A stretch of DNA of 64,000 bases. It comes from Sphingomonas swuensis. GTDB lineage: Bacteria; Pseudomonadota; Alphaproteobacteria; Sphingomonadales; Sphingomonadaceae. The notes below the pieces were generated by a model, which saw only the letters and a list, made by a program, of their open reading frames with translations, had not been told where the DNA came from and ran no database searches. The position numbers were made by a program, and so were the translations under genes. Every line of letters starts with the position of its first letter. Within the stretch, counting starts at the first letter, position 1. Positions 8,651 to 17,622 of this stretch are shown here, piece after piece. The DNA lies in assembly GCF_039538045.1 (NCBI RefSeq), contig NZ_BAABBQ010000001.1, forward strand, positions 2,316,001 to 2,380,000, written 5' to 3'.

Positions 8651-9456
8651 ATCAGCCCAGCCAGCGGGCTGCTCGGATCGGCATACATGCGCTTCGGCAT
8701 CCGCCCCGCGCGATAGGCGAGCCGGCCGGACTCGACCGCCGCCTTCATCGCGCGCGCCATCAGGATCGGGTCCTTGGCCTCGGCGATCGCGGTGTTCATC
8801 AGCACGCCGTCGCAGCCGAGTTCCATCGCAAAGGCCGCGTCGCTCGCCGTGCCGACGCCCGCGTCGACCAGCACCGGCACCTTGGCGCCCTCGACGATCA
8901 GCCGGATGGTCACCGGATTCTGCACGCCGAGGCCCGAGCCGATCGGCGCGCCGAGCGGCATGATCGCCACCGCGCCCGCATCCTCGCAGCGCCGCGCCAT
9001 GATCGGATCGTCGGTGCAATAGACCATCACCTCGAACCCCTCCTTTGTCAGGAGCTCGGTCGCCCGCACCGTCTCGATCATGTCGGGATAGAGCGTCTTC
9101 GCCTCGGCCAGCACTTCCAGCTTGACGAGCTTCCAGTCCCCCGCTTCGCGCGCCAGGCGCAGGGTGCGGATTGCCGCCTCGGCGGTGAAGCAGCCGGCGG
9201 TGTTGGGCAGGAAGGTCGTGACCTTGGGGTCGATATAGTCGGTCAGCTTGGGCGCCTTGGGATCGGTCAGGTTCACCCGCCGCACCGCGACCGTGACGAT
9301 CTCCGCCCCGCTCGCCGCCACCGCCGCCGCATTCTGCTCGAGGTCCTTGTACTTGCCCGTCCCGACGATCAGCCGTGAAGAGAAGGTCCGGCCGGCAACG
9401 GTCCAGCTGTCGGAATCGGTGGGCGCGGCGGAGGTTGTGACTGGAAGACTTGCCAT
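8647..9456 (-). CDS. thiG: Thiazole synthase ThiG
   Basis: A 269-residue TIM-barrel enzyme that condenses 1-deoxyxylulose-5-phosphate, dehydroglycine and ThiS-thiocarboxylate sulfur to form the thiazole phosphate of thiamine. Recognisable segments are [15 protein letters not shown], the Schiff-base lysine region VKLEVL, the phosphate-binding [14 protein letters not shown] and the C-terminal [15 protein letters not shown]. The ATG at 9456 is chosen because it gives the family's normal length; the open frame upstream is antisense to another gene. ThiS lies 420 bp upstream on the same strand, separated by a gene on the opposite strand. Confidence 0.95.
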   Translation of the reverse strand: MASLPVTTSAAPTDSDSWTVAGRTFSSRLIVGTGKYKDLEQNAAAVAASGAEIVTVAVRRVNLTDPKAPKLTDYIDPKVTTFLPNTAGCFTAEAAIRTLRLAREAGDWKLVKLEVLAEAKTLYPDMIETVRATELLTKEGFEVMVYCTDDPIMARRCEDAGAVAIMPLGAPIGSGLGVQNPVTIRLIVEGAKVPVLVDAGVGTASDAAFAMELGCDGVLMNTAIAEAKDPILMARAMKAAVESGRLAYRAGRMPKRMYADPSSPLAGLI

Positions 9457-9466
9457 GCGCGCTGAT

Positions 9467-9877
9467 ATGAGCGCTTGGCCGATGCTTGCAACGTTGCTCT
9501 TCCTATATGCCGCCGAGCCTGACGTGGTGGTCACCCGCTCCGCCGCGGTTCCCGCGGTCGAGCGCATCCTCAAGGCCGACAATCTGGACGTCGAGACGCT
9601 GTCTCCGCAGGAGATCGCCGCGGCGATGCGGGACATCCGGCAAGGCGCCGCGCCGCGCGACTTCTGGGTCGCTTACCAAGCGCATGTCAAAGCGTGGAAC
9701 GACTATGCCGCGGCGCTTGACGCGGCGGCCAGGCGCCAGCCGGGCGAGCTTGCTCCGTCCGGAAGCGAATGGGCTGTCGGTGACGCGCGAACCCGCATCA
9801 ATGCCACGTTCGACGAGGTGGAGCGGCTTGCCCGCATTCGCGGCGCCACCATTCCCCTGCCGCGCACCAGGGTCTGA
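9467..9877 (+). CDS. Hypothetical secreted protein between thiS and thiG
   Basis: A 136-residue ORF whose N-terminus ([18 protein letters not shown]) resembles a short signal peptide. The rest is helical and polar with several Trp/Tyr residues ([20 protein letters not shown]). ATGs at 9455, 9467 and 9482 are possible starts and none has a convincing ribosome binding site; 9467 is chosen because it begins the hydrophobic segment. It runs opposite to both flanking thi genes and fills the gap between them almost exactly, ending at 9877 next to the thiS stop. No family was recognised. Confidence 0.55.
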   Translation: MSAWPMLATLLFLYAAEPDVVVTRSAAVPAVERILKADNLDVETLSPQEIAAAMRDIRQGAAPRDFWVAYQAHVKAWNDYAAALDAAARRQPGELAPSGSEWAVGDARTRINATFDEVERLARIRGATIPLPRTRV

Positions 9878-10096
9878 TCAGCCTCCGCCGACAAAATGCA
9901 CGACTTCATAATCGTCGCCGTCCTCGACCTGCACCTCGGCGAGCGTCGAGCGCGGCACGATCTCAAGGTTGCGCTCGACCGCGACCCGCGCGGGATCGAG
10001 CCCGAGCTCGCCGACCAGCCCGGCGACGGTCGTCCCCGCGGCCACCCGCCGGTGCTCGCCATTGACGGTGATGCTGTGGGTTTCGGTTTCGCTCAT
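9878..10096 (-). CDS. thiS: Sulfur carrier protein ThiS
   Basis: A 72-residue ubiquitin-fold sulfur carrier for thiamine thiazole synthesis. The C-terminus ends in VGGG, providing the Gly-Gly tail that ThiF adenylates and thiocarboxylates. The N-terminal [20 protein letters not shown] and the central [12 protein letters not shown] are family features. The ATG at 10096 gives the usual length. Its partner thiG is downstream on the same strand but not adjacent. No thiF, thiE or thiO is in the window. Confidence 0.9.
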   Translation of the reverse strand: MSETETHSITVNGEHRRVAAGTTVAGLVGELGLDPARVAVERNLEIVPRSTLAEVQVEDGDDYEVVHFVGGG

Positions 10097-10134
10097 TTGA
10101 CTAGGGCATCTAGGTGGCGGAAGAGGCTGCCGCA

Positions 10135-10566
10135 ATGCGCAAGGTCCTTATCCTCAACGGCCCCAACCTCAACCGGCTCGGCACCCGCGAGCCCGAGGTC
10201 TATGGCCGCGACAGCCTCGACGACATCGCCGCCATGCTCCACGAGGCGGCCGCTCTGCTCGGGCTCGACATCGACCTCCGCCAGTCCAACCACGAGGGCC
10301 ACCTCATCGACTGGCTCCACGAGGCGGCCGACACCGACGCGGCGGCGGTGATCCTCAATGCCGGCGGTCTCACCCACACCTCGGTCGCGCTACGCGACGC
10401 GATCGCCGCCGTTCCGACGCCGGTGATTGAGGTCCACCTCAGCAATCCGGCCTCGCGCGAGCCCTTCCGGCACAAGAGCCTGATTTCGGGCGTTTGTGTC
10501 GGCTCCATCAGTGGCTTCGGCGCCCGTTCCTACCTGCTTGCACTGGACGCCGCCGCCCGGCTCTGA
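10135..10566 (+). CDS. aroQ: 3-Dehydroquinate dehydratase, type II
   Basis: A 143-residue dodecameric-type enzyme that converts 3-dehydroquinate to 3-dehydroshikimate. The N-terminus [20 protein letters not shown] includes the catalytic Tyr and flexible-loop Arg; the active-site His lies in [15 protein letters not shown] and the second in IEVHLSNP. The ATG at 10135, with AAGAGG 9 nt upstream, is preferred over a start seven codons earlier. It begins a run of three same-strand genes aroQ-accB-accC, a common alphaproteobacterial order. Confidence 0.95.
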   Translation: MRKVLILNGPNLNRLGTREPEVYGRDSLDDIAAMLHEAAALLGLDIDLRQSNHEGHLIDWLHEAADTDAAAVILNAGGLTHTSVALRDAIAAVPTPVIEVHLSNPASREPFRHKSLISGVCVGSISGFGARSYLLALDAAARL

Positions 10567-10601
10567 CAGAGCGCGCCGCGACAGATTACAGGGATTCTTC
10601 C

Positions 10602-11090
10602 ATGTCCGACGAACAAAAGCAGATGCGCATCGATGGCGCCTTGGTCCGCGAACTTGCCGAGCTGCTCAGTGCCAACGAGCTGTCCGAGATCGAAGTCGAG
10701 GACGGCGATCGCAAGATCCGCGTCCGCCGCGAGCTGACCGTCGCCGCCGCGCCCGTGCAGCATATTGTCGCGGCGCCGACTGCAGCCCAGAACGTCGTCC
10801 AGGCCTCGGCCGGGGCCTCGGGCGGTGAAGCCCCTGCCGCGGCGCCCGAGCCGAGCGGGGAGATCGTCCGCTCGCCCATGGTCGGCACCTGCTATCTCGC
10901 CGCCGAGCCGGGCGCCAAGCCCTTCTCGGTCGTTGGCGACACGGTCAAGGAAGGCGACACGCTGCTGATCGTCGAGGCGATGAAGGTGATGAACCCGATC
11001 ACCGCGCCGCGCGGCGGCCGGATCGCCCAGCTGATGGTCTCGAACGCCCAGCCGGTCGAGTTCGACCAGCCGCTGGTGGTCATCGAGTAG
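10602..11090 (+). CDS. accB: Acetyl-CoA carboxylase biotin carboxyl carrier protein
   Basis: The 162-residue BCCP carries biotin between the carboxylase and transcarboxylase active sites at the first step of fatty acid synthesis. The N-terminal ~60 residues form the dimer/partner-binding segment, followed by an Ala/Pro-rich mobile linker (res ~50-85). The C-terminal biotinyl domain has the biotinylated lysine (K128) in EAMKVMN and the thumb-region motif. The stop abuts the accC ATG with no gap, so the two are co-expressed. Confidence 0.96.
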   Translation: MSDEQKQMRIDGALVRELAELLSANELSEIEVEDGDRKIRVRRELTVAAAPVQHIVAAPTAAQNVVQASAGASGGEAPAAAPEPSGEIVRSPMVGTCYLAAEPGAKPFSVVGDTVKEGDTLLIVEAMKVMNPITAPRGGRIAQLMVSNAQPVEFDQPLVVIE

Positions 11091-12446
11091 ATGGCCAAGA
11101 TCAACAAGCTGCTGATCGCCAATCGCGGCGAGATCGCGCTGCGCATTCTTCGCGCCGCCAAGGAGCTCGGGATCCGCACCGTCGCGGTCCACTCCACCGC
11201 CGACGCCGATGCGATGCACGTCCGTCTGGCCGACGAAGCGGTCTGCATCGGACCGCCCCAGGCGCGCGACAGCTACCTCAACATCCCGAACATCATCTCG
11301 GCCGCCGAGATCGTCCACGCCGACGCGATCCACCCGGGCTACGGCTTCCTCTCCGAGAACGCCCAGTTCGCCGAGATCGTCGAGCTCCACAACATCATCT
11401 GGGTCGGGCCCAAGCCCGAGCACATCCGGGTGATGGGTGACAAGGTCGAGGCCAAGCGCACCGCCGCTGCCCTCGGCCTGCCCCTGGTCCCGGGTTCGCC
11501 CGGCCCGATCTCGGACCTCGACGAAGCCAAGGCAATCGCCGACGAGATTGGCTATCCGGTGCTGATCAAGGCTGCCTCGGGCGGCGGCGGTCGCGGCATG
11601 AAGGTCGTGCCCGAGCCCGACCAGCTCGAGACTCTGATGGCGCAGGCCTCGTCGGAAGCGAACGCCGCCTTCGGCGATCCGACCGTCTACATGGAAAAGT
11701 ATCTCGGCGACCCGAGGCACATCGAGTTCCAGGTGTTCGGCGACGGCGACGGCCAGGCCGTTCACCTCGGCGAGCGCGATTGCTCGATCCAGCGCCGCCA
11801 CCAGAAGGTCATCGAGGAAGCGCCCTCGCCGGTCATCTCCGCCGCCCAGCGCGCCGAGATGGGCGAGCGAGTCCGCAAGGCGATGGCCGACATGGGCTAT
11901 CGCGGCGCCGGCACCATCGAGTTCCTCTACGAGAATGGCGAATTCTACTTCATCGAGATGAACACCCGGCTCCAGGTCGAGCATCCGGTGACTGAGATGA
12001 TCACCGGCCTCGACCTCGTCGCCGAGCAGCTCCGCATCGCCGAGGGCCGCGGGCTCAGCGTCACGCAGGACGAGGTCCGACTCTCGGGCCATTCGATCGA
12101 GTGCCGGATCAACGCCGAGGACGCCGAGACCTTCGCCCCCTCCCCCGGCCTGGTGAAGAACTACGTCGCCCCGGGTGGTCTCCAGACCCGCGTCGATAGC
12201 GGCCTCTATTCGGGCTATAAGGTGCCGCCCTATTACGACAGCATGATCGGCAAGCTGATCGTCTGGGGCAAGGACCGCGACGAGGCGATCTGCCGCCTCC
12301 GCCGGGCGCTCGAGGAATTCATCGTCGACGGGCCCAAGACCAACATCCCGCTTCACCAGCGCATCCTCAAGGAGGACGCGTTCAAGAGCGGCGACTATAC
12401 GATCAAGTGGCTGGAGCGCTGGCTCGAGGAACAGCGCGCCGGCTGA
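11091..12446 (+). CDS. accC: Acetyl-CoA carboxylase biotin carboxylase subunit
   Basis: A 451-residue ATP-grasp enzyme that carboxylates the biotin of AccB using bicarbonate and ATP. Visible motifs are the N-terminal [20 protein letters not shown], the glycine-rich ATP lid [28 protein letters not shown], the catalytic [14 protein letters not shown] and [10 protein letters not shown]. It is complete and of normal length. It follows accB directly and is the last gene of the aroQ-accB-accC run; no terminator is evident in the 60 bp before the histidine kinase. Confidence 0.97.
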   Translation: MAKINKLLIANRGEIALRILRAAKELGIRTVAVHSTADADAMHVRLADEAVCIGPPQARDSYLNIPNIISAAEIVHADAIHPGYGFLSENAQFAEIVELHNIIWVGPKPEHIRVMGDKVEAKRTAAALGLPLVPGSPGPISDLDEAKAIADEIGYPVLIKAASGGGGRGMKVVPEPDQLETLMAQASSEANAAFGDPTVYMEKYLGDPRHIEFQVFGDGDGQAVHLGERDCSIQRRHQKVIEEAPSPVISAAQRAEMGERVRKAMADMGYRGAGTIEFLYENGEFYFIEMNTRLQVEHPVTEMITGLDLVAEQLRIAEGRGLSVTQDEVRLSGHSIECRINAEDAETFAPSPGLVKNYVAPGGLQTRVDSGLYSGYKVPPYYDSMIGKLIVWGKDRDEAICRLRRALEEFIVDGPKTNIPLHQRILKEDAFKSGDYTIKWLERWLEEQRAG

Positions 12447-12507
12447 ACGTCGGAATTCCGACCTGCGCCATGAGACTGGTTGCGCCCCCACCCCCATTTG
12501 CTAGCAG

Positions 12508-14838
12508 TTGGGGGTGGCAGGGGGACAAGCTGTTGGCGTTAGCTCCAGAAGCCCCTTCGCAGCCCGGTTGCTGCGAGGGCTGCTCACCTATCTTGCCTAT
12601 ACGCTGACCGCGGCCCTCGGCCTGCAATGGGCGATGGTCAGCGGCGCCGCGTCGCCGATCTGGCCGGCCGCCGGGGTCGGAGTGGCTGCGGTCTGTCTCG
12701 GCGGACGCGCCATGGCGGTCCCGATTGCGCTCGGCCTCGTCACCGCGTCGCAGCTTACCGGTGCGACCCACCCCTTGTGGTCGCAATTGATGATCGGGAT
12801 CGGCAACGGGGCAGCGGCTGTCGTCGCTGCCGGCCTCGTCCGCCGCTTCGGCGGCCCTGGCGCGATCCGCTTCGACAGGCTGCGCAGCGTCCTCATCTAC
12901 CTCGTCGGAGCGGTCGCCGCCGCCCTGCTTTCCGCCGTGGTGGGAGTCGGAGCGCTTGAGTTCGCGGGGAGCCTTGCCGCAGGCTCCACGGCAATGGTGT
13001 TCCAGTCGTGGCTGGTCGGCGATCTCGTCGGGATCATCGCCATCGGCGCCCTCCTGCTGGCCTGGTCGCCGGCTGGCGCGCGCACCGGCAAGCGGCCACT
13101 CGACTGGCGCTGGTTGCCGCCAATCCTGCTGCTGGTCGCGATCCTTTCCCACGTCATCTTCTTCGGGCCGCCGCTCGCCCGCGCCTGGGCCGTCTATCCG
13201 GCGCTCGGCTGGGCCAGCCTCGCGCTCCGAGCGCGCGGCGCGCTTCTCTCGCTCCTGCTGGTGATCGTGTTCGCCATCGCCGGGACCGACAGCGGCTTTG
13301 GGCCCTTCGTCGCGGGTCCGGACGGCGCCGTCAGCCTGCTGATCCTGCAGCAATTTCTCGCGGTCACGGGGGCGACTACCCTGCTGCTCGCCGCCACCGT
13401 GGACGAACGCGACACCGAGGCCGAATTGCGCGCCGCGGGCGAGCGAGAGCTCTCCGCCCGCGACGAACTCGCTCGGTTCGAAGCCATCCTCGGGCTGGTC
13501 AACGACAGCGCCCCGATGGCGATCTTCGCCAAGGACCTCAACGGCCGCTACCTCTACCTCAACACGCCCGTTGCCGAGGCCACCGGCACTGTGCGCGGCG
13601 AGCTGCTCGGCCGGACCGACGCCTTCTGGGCCTCGGCGGACCTTGCCGCCACGCTGATGGAGAACGACCGCGCGGCGATGGTCGCGGAGAGCCCGACGGA
13701 AGTCGAAGAAACCCTGCCCGGGCGCGACGGCGAGCCGCGCGTGTGGCGCGGGCTGAAGGCGCCGCTTCGCGATTCCGACGGCGCGATCATCGGGATGGTC
13801 GGGGTCTCGACCGACATCACCGAGCGCAAGGCCCTGGAAGAGCGCGAACGGCTGCTCGCCCGCGAGGTCGACCATCGCGCCAAGAACCTCCTCGCGGTGG
13901 TCCAGTCGGTCGTCCAGCTCAGCCGGGCCCAGGATGCCGACGCCTTCCGCGAGAGCGTCGTCGGCCGGATCCAGTCGCTCGGGCGGGCGCACAGCCTGCT
14001 TTCCGCCGGGCGCTGGGAAGCCGTCAGCCTGTCCGACCTCGTGGTCGAGGAACTTGCCCCCTACGCCCTCGACCATCAGCAGCGCGTCACCATCGAAGGA
14101 CCCGACCTCCAGCTTCGCCCCGCCGCCGCGCAGAGCCTTGCCCTGACCCTCCACGAGCTGGCCACCAACGCCGTCAAATATGGCGCGCTGAAGATCGAGA
14201 GCGGCCGCCTCATGGTCAGCTGGCGGCGAAGCGAGGGCGGTGGGCTCGACCTTCACTGGCGCGAGCTTGGCTGCGGCCCGCTCCGCCCGTCCGACCGCTC
14301 GGGCTTCGGAAGCCGGGTAATCGCCGCCAGCATCGAACGGCAGCTCGGCGGCGAAGTCGAGCGCAAGTGGACCGACGACGGGCTCGAGGTCCACCTCCGC
14401 CTCCCCGCAGGCCAGCTCGCCCGCGCGCGCAGCGACGGCGGAGAGGAAATCGCCATCCCGGAAGCGTCAGCGCTGCCCGCAAAGCCGGTGGTCACCGCCG
14501 CTCCCAAGCGGCTTCTGATCGTCGAGGACGAGGCGCTGATCGGGATGGAGATGGAGCGGATCCTGACCCGTCGCGGCTTCCGGCTGGTCGGAATTGCGAC
14601 AACGGTCGCGGAGGCGCTTGCGCTTGCCGAGGAGCGGCGTCCCGATGCCGCCCTGCTCGACGTCAATCTTGCCGGCGAGTTCAGCTTCCCGGTTGCCGAG
14701 CGGCTGCTCGAGCAGGGCGCGCGGGTGATCTTCTGCACCGGCTATGACTGCGACCGGCTGATCCCGCCGCACCTCTCGCACCTCGCCGTGGTGCGCAAGC
14801 CGATCGACCCCGCCGAGGTCGCCGCCGCGCTGCGCTGA
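12508..14838 (+). CDS. MASE1-PAS-HWE hybrid histidine kinase with C-terminal receiver
   Basis: A ~776-residue sensor. Residues ~20-300 hold about eight transmembrane helices with the MASE1 pattern (SPIWPAAGVGVAA). A PAS domain (~325-440) ends in VSTDITERKALEERE, a HWE-type kinase has phospho-acceptor His456 in REVDHRAKNLLAVVQS, ELATNAVKYGAL is the N box and HWRELG the HWE motif. A receiver domain follows, with phosphorylatable Asp718 in LLDVNLAG and the conserved lysine in VVRKPID. HWE kinases often feed alphaproteobacterial stress circuits; the signal here is unknown. The start is uncertain: TTG at 12508 or GTG at 12514, neither with a clear Shine-Dalgarno. Confidence 0.85.
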   Translation: MGVAGGQAVGVSSRSPFAARLLRGLLTYLAYTLTAALGLQWAMVSGAASPIWPAAGVGVAAVCLGGRAMAVPIALGLVTASQLTGATHPLWSQLMIGIGNGAAAVVAAGLVRRFGGPGAIRFDRLRSVLIYLVGAVAAALLSAVVGVGALEFAGSLAAGSTAMVFQSWLVGDLVGIIAIGALLLAWSPAGARTGKRPLDWRWLPPILLLVAILSHVIFFGPPLARAWAVYPALGWASLALRARGALLSLLLVIVFAIAGTDSGFGPFVAGPDGAVSLLILQQFLAVTGATTLLLAATVDERDTEAELRAAGERELSARDELARFEAILGLVNDSAPMAIFAKDLNGRYLYLNTPVAEATGTVRGELLGRTDAFWASADLAATLMENDRAAMVAESPTEVEETLPGRDGEPRVWRGLKAPLRDSDGAIIGMVGVSTDITERKALEERERLLAREVDHRAKNLLAVVQSVVQLSRAQDADAFRESVVGRIQSLGRAHSLLSAGRWEAVSLSDLVVEELAPYALDHQQRVTIEGPDLQLRPAAAQSLALTLHELATNAVKYGALKIESGRLMVSWRRSEGGGLDLHWRELGCGPLRPSDRSGFGSRVIAASIERQLGGEVERKWTDDGLEVHLRLPAGQLARARSDGGEEIAIPEASALPAKPVVTAAPKRLLIVEDEALIGMEMERILTRRGFRLVGIATTVAEALALAEERRPDAALLDVNLAGEFSFPVAERLLEQGARVIFCTGYDCDRLIPPHLSHLAVVRKPIDPAEVAAALR

Positions 14839-14893
14839 GCCGGGACACAGGCAGTCGCTACCGCATGCCGCATCCATGCGTTAGACCCCCACC

Positions 14894-15580
14894 ATGAGCG
14901 GCCCGCTCGACCCTTCGATGATGCTTCACGGCTATGCCTCGGGCGTGTTCCCGATGAGCGACTCGCGTGACACCGACGACCTCTTCTGGGTCGAGCCGAG
15001 GCATCGCGCGATCCTTCCCCTCGACGGCTTCCGGCTCAGCCGAAGCCTTGCCAAGCGCCTCCGCTCGGGTCGCTTCCGGGTCAGCGTCGACACCGCCTTC
15101 GCCGATGTCGTCGCCGGCTGCGCCGACCGCGAGGAGACGTGGATCAACGGCCCGATCGAGCGCGCCATGCTCGACCTGTTCGACAAGGGCTTCGGCCACT
15201 CGGTCGAGGTCTGGGAGGACGAGGCCCTGGTCGGCGGGCTCTACGGGGTGGCGCTCGGCCGCGCCTTCTTCGGTGAAAGCATGTTCAGCCGCGCGACTGA
15301 TGCCTCCAAGGTCGCGCTCGCCGCCTTGGTCGCGCGCCTTCGCACCGGCCATTTCACCTTGCTCGACTGCCAGTTCATGACCCCGCACCTCGCCTCACTG
15401 GGAGCGGTCGAGATCCCCCGGACGCGCTACCTTCAGTTGCTAGGGGTCGCGCTGGAGCGGTCGTCCGCCGACCCGTCCGCCTGGGAGTCGTTCGACGGAC
15501 TGCTGTCGTCCTCGGGCGAGCCGGCATCCTCGGCCGCGGCCGGGAAGTTCATCGCGCAGCTCTTGGGCCAGACATCGTAG
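14894..15580 (+). CDS. aat: Leucyl/phenylalanyl-tRNA-protein transferase
   Basis: A 228-residue enzyme of the bacterial N-degron pathway that adds Leu or Phe to proteins with N-terminal Arg or Lys. Recognisable features are MMLHGYASGVFPMSD, FWVEPRHRAILPLDGF, ETWINGPIERAML, the GALYGV-equivalent VGGLYGVALGRAFFGESMFS and LLDCQFMTPHLASLGAVEI. The C-terminus FIAQLLGQTS is conserved in alphaproteobacterial Aat. Its last 148 bp overlap the convergent DUF2155 gene. No ClpS gene is in view. Confidence 0.95.
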   Translation: MSGPLDPSMMLHGYASGVFPMSDSRDTDDLFWVEPRHRAILPLDGFRLSRSLAKRLRSGRFRVSVDTAFADVVAGCADREETWINGPIERAMLDLFDKGFGHSVEVWEDEALVGGLYGVALGRAFFGESMFSRATDASKVALAALVARLRTGHFTLLDCQFMTPHLASLGAVEIPRTRYLQLLGVALERSSADPSAWESFDGLLSSSGEPASSAAAGKFIAQLLGQTS

Positions 15581-16011
15581 ACCGGGTGCTCGACCACGTT
15601 GAGGCTCGGGCTTTCCTTGTAGAGCCAGCCCGAGAAGACCCGCTTCCACCCGCCGCCTGGCTGCTGGACGTCGACCTGGACGAAGGCGCCGGTCAGCTGG
15701 TCGAACTCCCACGGCGGGGTCCGCTCGCAGGCCTTGAGGCGGACGATCACGTCATCGTCGACGCGCAGCGCCTGCCCCGGCTTCATCGTCAGATCGCGCG
15801 AGATCGAGTTGCGCTTGTTGAGCAGTCCGAGCACCGCGACCCGCTCGCCCATCGGGGTCGTCCCCGGCGCCAGCGGCTCGTTGAGGGTCGCCGTCACATT
15901 GGCCTTGGGCGCCGCCGCCTGCCCGGCGCGCGGTTCCTTGCCGGTCGGCAGCCGGTCGCACCCGGCCAGCGTCAGGCCGAGCGCGAGGCAGGCGAGCCCG
16001 AGCTGCCTCAC
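15433..16011 (-). CDS. DUF2155 domain lipoprotein
   Basis: A 192-residue protein from a GTG at 16011, one base after the stop of the NDUFA12-like gene. The signal sequence ends in the lipobox LTLAGC, so it should be a lipoprotein. The DUF2155 core shows NKRNSISRDLTMKPGQALRV, LKACERTPPWEFDQLTGAFV and RVFSGWLYKESPSLNVVEHP, followed by YDVWPKSC. The last ~35 residues are acidic, Ser-rich and probably disordered. DUF2155 genes commonly sit beside the complex I accessory gene in alphaproteobacteria, but the role is unproven. A long upstream in-frame extension was rejected because it overlaps that neighbour. Confidence 0.88.
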   Translation of the reverse strand: MRQLGLACLALGLTLAGCDRLPTGKEPRAGQAAAPKANVTATLNEPLAPGTTPMGERVAVLGLLNKRNSISRDLTMKPGQALRVDDDVIVRLKACERTPPWEFDQLTGAFVQVDVQQPGGGWKRVFSGWLYKESPSLNVVEHPVYDVWPKSCAMNFPAAAEDAGSPEDDSSPSNDSQADGSADDRSSATPSN

Positions 16012-16012
16012 C

Positions 16013-16396
16013 TCAGTCCGGAGTCCAGGCCTGGTAGTCGCCGGTCGCCGCGGGGCGCTTCCCGCCCCGGCTGAGCGATCCCGCCGGACGATAGGTCTCG
16101 CCCGTTCCCGACAGGTTGGGGAGGCCCGGCTTCTCGAACGTGCGGGCTGCCGGCATCGCCTTGTCGGGGACGTCGGCGATCTGCCCACGAAGCCAGCTCT
16201 GCCACTGCGGCGGGGCCCGGCTGGCATCGTTCGAGCCCTCGTAGATCACCCACCGGCGGCGCGGATCCTTGCGGTGCACGAAATAGACGTTGCCGGCCGC
16301 GTCGCGCCCGACCTCGCGCCCGTGCCGCCGCGTGAACAGCCGCGTGCTGAACCCGGCGCCGTTCCACCAGGTGAAGATGCTGGCCAGAAAACCCAT
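16013..16396 (-). CDS. NADH:ubiquinone oxidoreductase NDUFA12-family accessory subunit
   Basis: A 127-residue homologue of mitochondrial NDUFA12 (B17.2), an accessory subunit of respiratory complex I conserved in alphaproteobacteria. Features are the N-terminal FLASIFTWWNGAGFSTRLFT, GREVGRDAAGNVYF, RRRWVIYEG and PPQWQSWLRG. It probably binds the membrane-proximal side of the Q module at the cytoplasmic face. The nuo operon is not in this window, so the subunit is encoded apart from its complex. It is followed with a 1-nt gap by the DUF2155 gene. Confidence 0.93.
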   Translation of the reverse strand: MGFLASIFTWWNGAGFSTRLFTRRHGREVGRDAAGNVYFVHRKDPRRRWVIYEGSNDASRAPPQWQSWLRGQIADVPDKAMPAARTFEKPGLPNLSGTGETYRPAGSLSRGGKRPAATGDYQAWTPD

Positions 16397-16490
16397 GGCG
16401 AGCCCCTAGCGCGGCGGAGCGGTGGGGAGCAACACCTGATCGCCGCTCCCCTGCCCCGCTTGTGCCGGTGCCCCGCTCAGCGCGGGCCGC

Positions 16491-16967
16491 CTACCACTTG
16501 ACCGTGTCGCCCGCCTTGATCCCGAGCTGGCTGCTGCGCCCGCCCGCAAGCTCGAGCACCGCGCCGACCGACTCCAGCGAAGTCACCGGCTCGAGGCTCA
16601 GCGGAACGGTGTTCTCGGCGATGCTGCTGATCGTCCCGTCGGGACGGATGAATATCATGTCGAGCGGGATCAGCGTGTTCTTCATCCAGAAGCTCGCCGG
16701 GCGCGGCGGCACGTGGGGGAAGATCATGCCCCGGTCCGGCGCGAGCGTGTCGCGGTTCATCAGTCCCTGCGCCTGCTCGTCCTGAGTGCGCGCGACCTCG
16801 ACGGTGAAGCGATGCTCCTTGCCGCCCGCGCTGCGGATGGTCAGCGGCACCTGCTCGAGCCCGGCGGCGCTGCGCTCGAGCTGCGGACCGCCGCTCTGGT
16901 TCGCTTGGCAGGCGGCGGCACTCACCGCCAGCGGAGCGATCGCCAGCAGCAGCGCGAGCCGCTTCAG
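16491..16967 (-). CDS. DUF192 family protein, probable CTG start
   Basis: A 158-residue protein with the DUF192 fold: FTVEVARTQDEQAQGLMNRD, GMIFPH and FWMKNTLIPLDMIFI. It starts with a signal peptide (KRLALLLAIAPLAVSAAAC) that is probably exported and possibly lipidated at AAAC. No ATG, GTG or TTG lies at the right place. The only codon preceding the signal peptide is CTG at 16967, which overlaps the upstream cold-shock gene stop as CTGA, a typical coupling arrangement. Other in-frame starts are >180 bp upstream, inside the cold-shock gene. Family function is unknown; it often follows csp genes in alphaproteobacteria. Confidence 0.82.
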   Translation of the reverse strand: MKRLALLLAIAPLAVSAAACQANQSGGPQLERSAAGLEQVPLTIRSAGGKEHRFTVEVARTQDEQAQGLMNRDTLAPDRGMIFPHVPPRPASFWMKNTLIPLDMIFIRPDGTISSIAENTVPLSLEPVTSLESVGAVLELAGGRSSQLGIKAGDTVKW

Positions 16968-17563
16968 TCCTGTCGCAAGTCGACCGCGGTCAGGCCCTTG
17001 CGCCCCTCGGCCACCCGCGCCTCGATCCGGTCGCCCGGATTGAGATCGAGGATGCCCGCTCGGCGCACCGTCTCCATGTGCAGGAAGATGTCCTGGTCGG
17101 GCGATCCCACCCGATTGACGAACCCATAGCCCTTGACGCGATTGAACCACTTGACCTCCACCGGCTCGAACGGCCCAGCGCCGTCCAGCAGCGCAACGCG
17201 GTCGGCCCGGTCATGGCCGCTGGCGGGTGCCCGTACCGGTACCGCCTCGTCCAGATCGATCGACAGCACGCGCGCCGCCTGCAGTCCGCGATCCTGCCGC
17301 ACCACGTCGCAAGTCACAACCGCTCCTTCGGGGAGCGAGCGCCGGCCATGGTCGCGAAGGACGGAAAAATGCACCAGCACGTCGCCTTCGATGTCGTCGC
17401 TGATGAGGAAGCCGAAGCCGCGGGTCGCGTCGAACCATTTGACCCGCCCGGTGACCTGGATCGCAGACTCGTCCGAAGCCGCGGTCTCCCCCTGCGCGGA
17501 GGATCCCTGCTTGCCATCCGGTTCCGAGACTGACGCGTACTCCCGTTTCACCCGGCTACGCAT
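16964..17563 (-). CDS. Tandem cold-shock domain protein
   Basis: A 199-residue protein with two CSDs. The first (~res 35-100) has GRVKWFDATRGFGFLISDD and DVLVHFSVL, the second (~130-195) VEVKWFNRVKGYGFVNR and DIFLHMETVRRAGI. These are the RNP1/RNP2 equivalents that bind single-stranded RNA or DNA. Double-CSD proteins are common in alphaproteobacteria (CspD-like) and act as RNA chaperones or stationary-phase regulators. The start is ATG at 17563; the open frame upstream is antisense-like filler. The stop overlaps the putative CTG start of the DUF192 gene. Confidence 0.92.
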   Translation of the reverse strand: MRSRVKREYASVSEPDGKQGSSAQGETAASDESAIQVTGRVKWFDATRGFGFLISDDIEGDVLVHFSVLRDHGRRSLPEGAVVTCDVVRQDRGLQAARVLSIDLDEAVPVRAPASGHDRADRVALLDGAGPFEPVEVKWFNRVKGYGFVNRVGSPDQDIFLHMETVRRAGILDLNPGDRIEARVAEGRKGLTAVDLRQD

Positions 17564-17622
17564 ACCACGCCCGAAGGCAGGTGGCAAAAGGTTACGTAAC
17601 CAAAACGACCTCGCCTTTATGC

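Noticed and set aside
8647..10096. TPP riboswitch for the thiamine genes
   Set aside because: No THI-box signature (CTGAGA...ACCTGATCTGG-like) was seen upstream of thiS or thiG.
12403..14394. 663-codon frame opposite the histidine kinase gene
   Set aside because: The kinase strand carries all domain motifs (PAS, HWE, receiver); the opposite frame has none and is a GC shadow.
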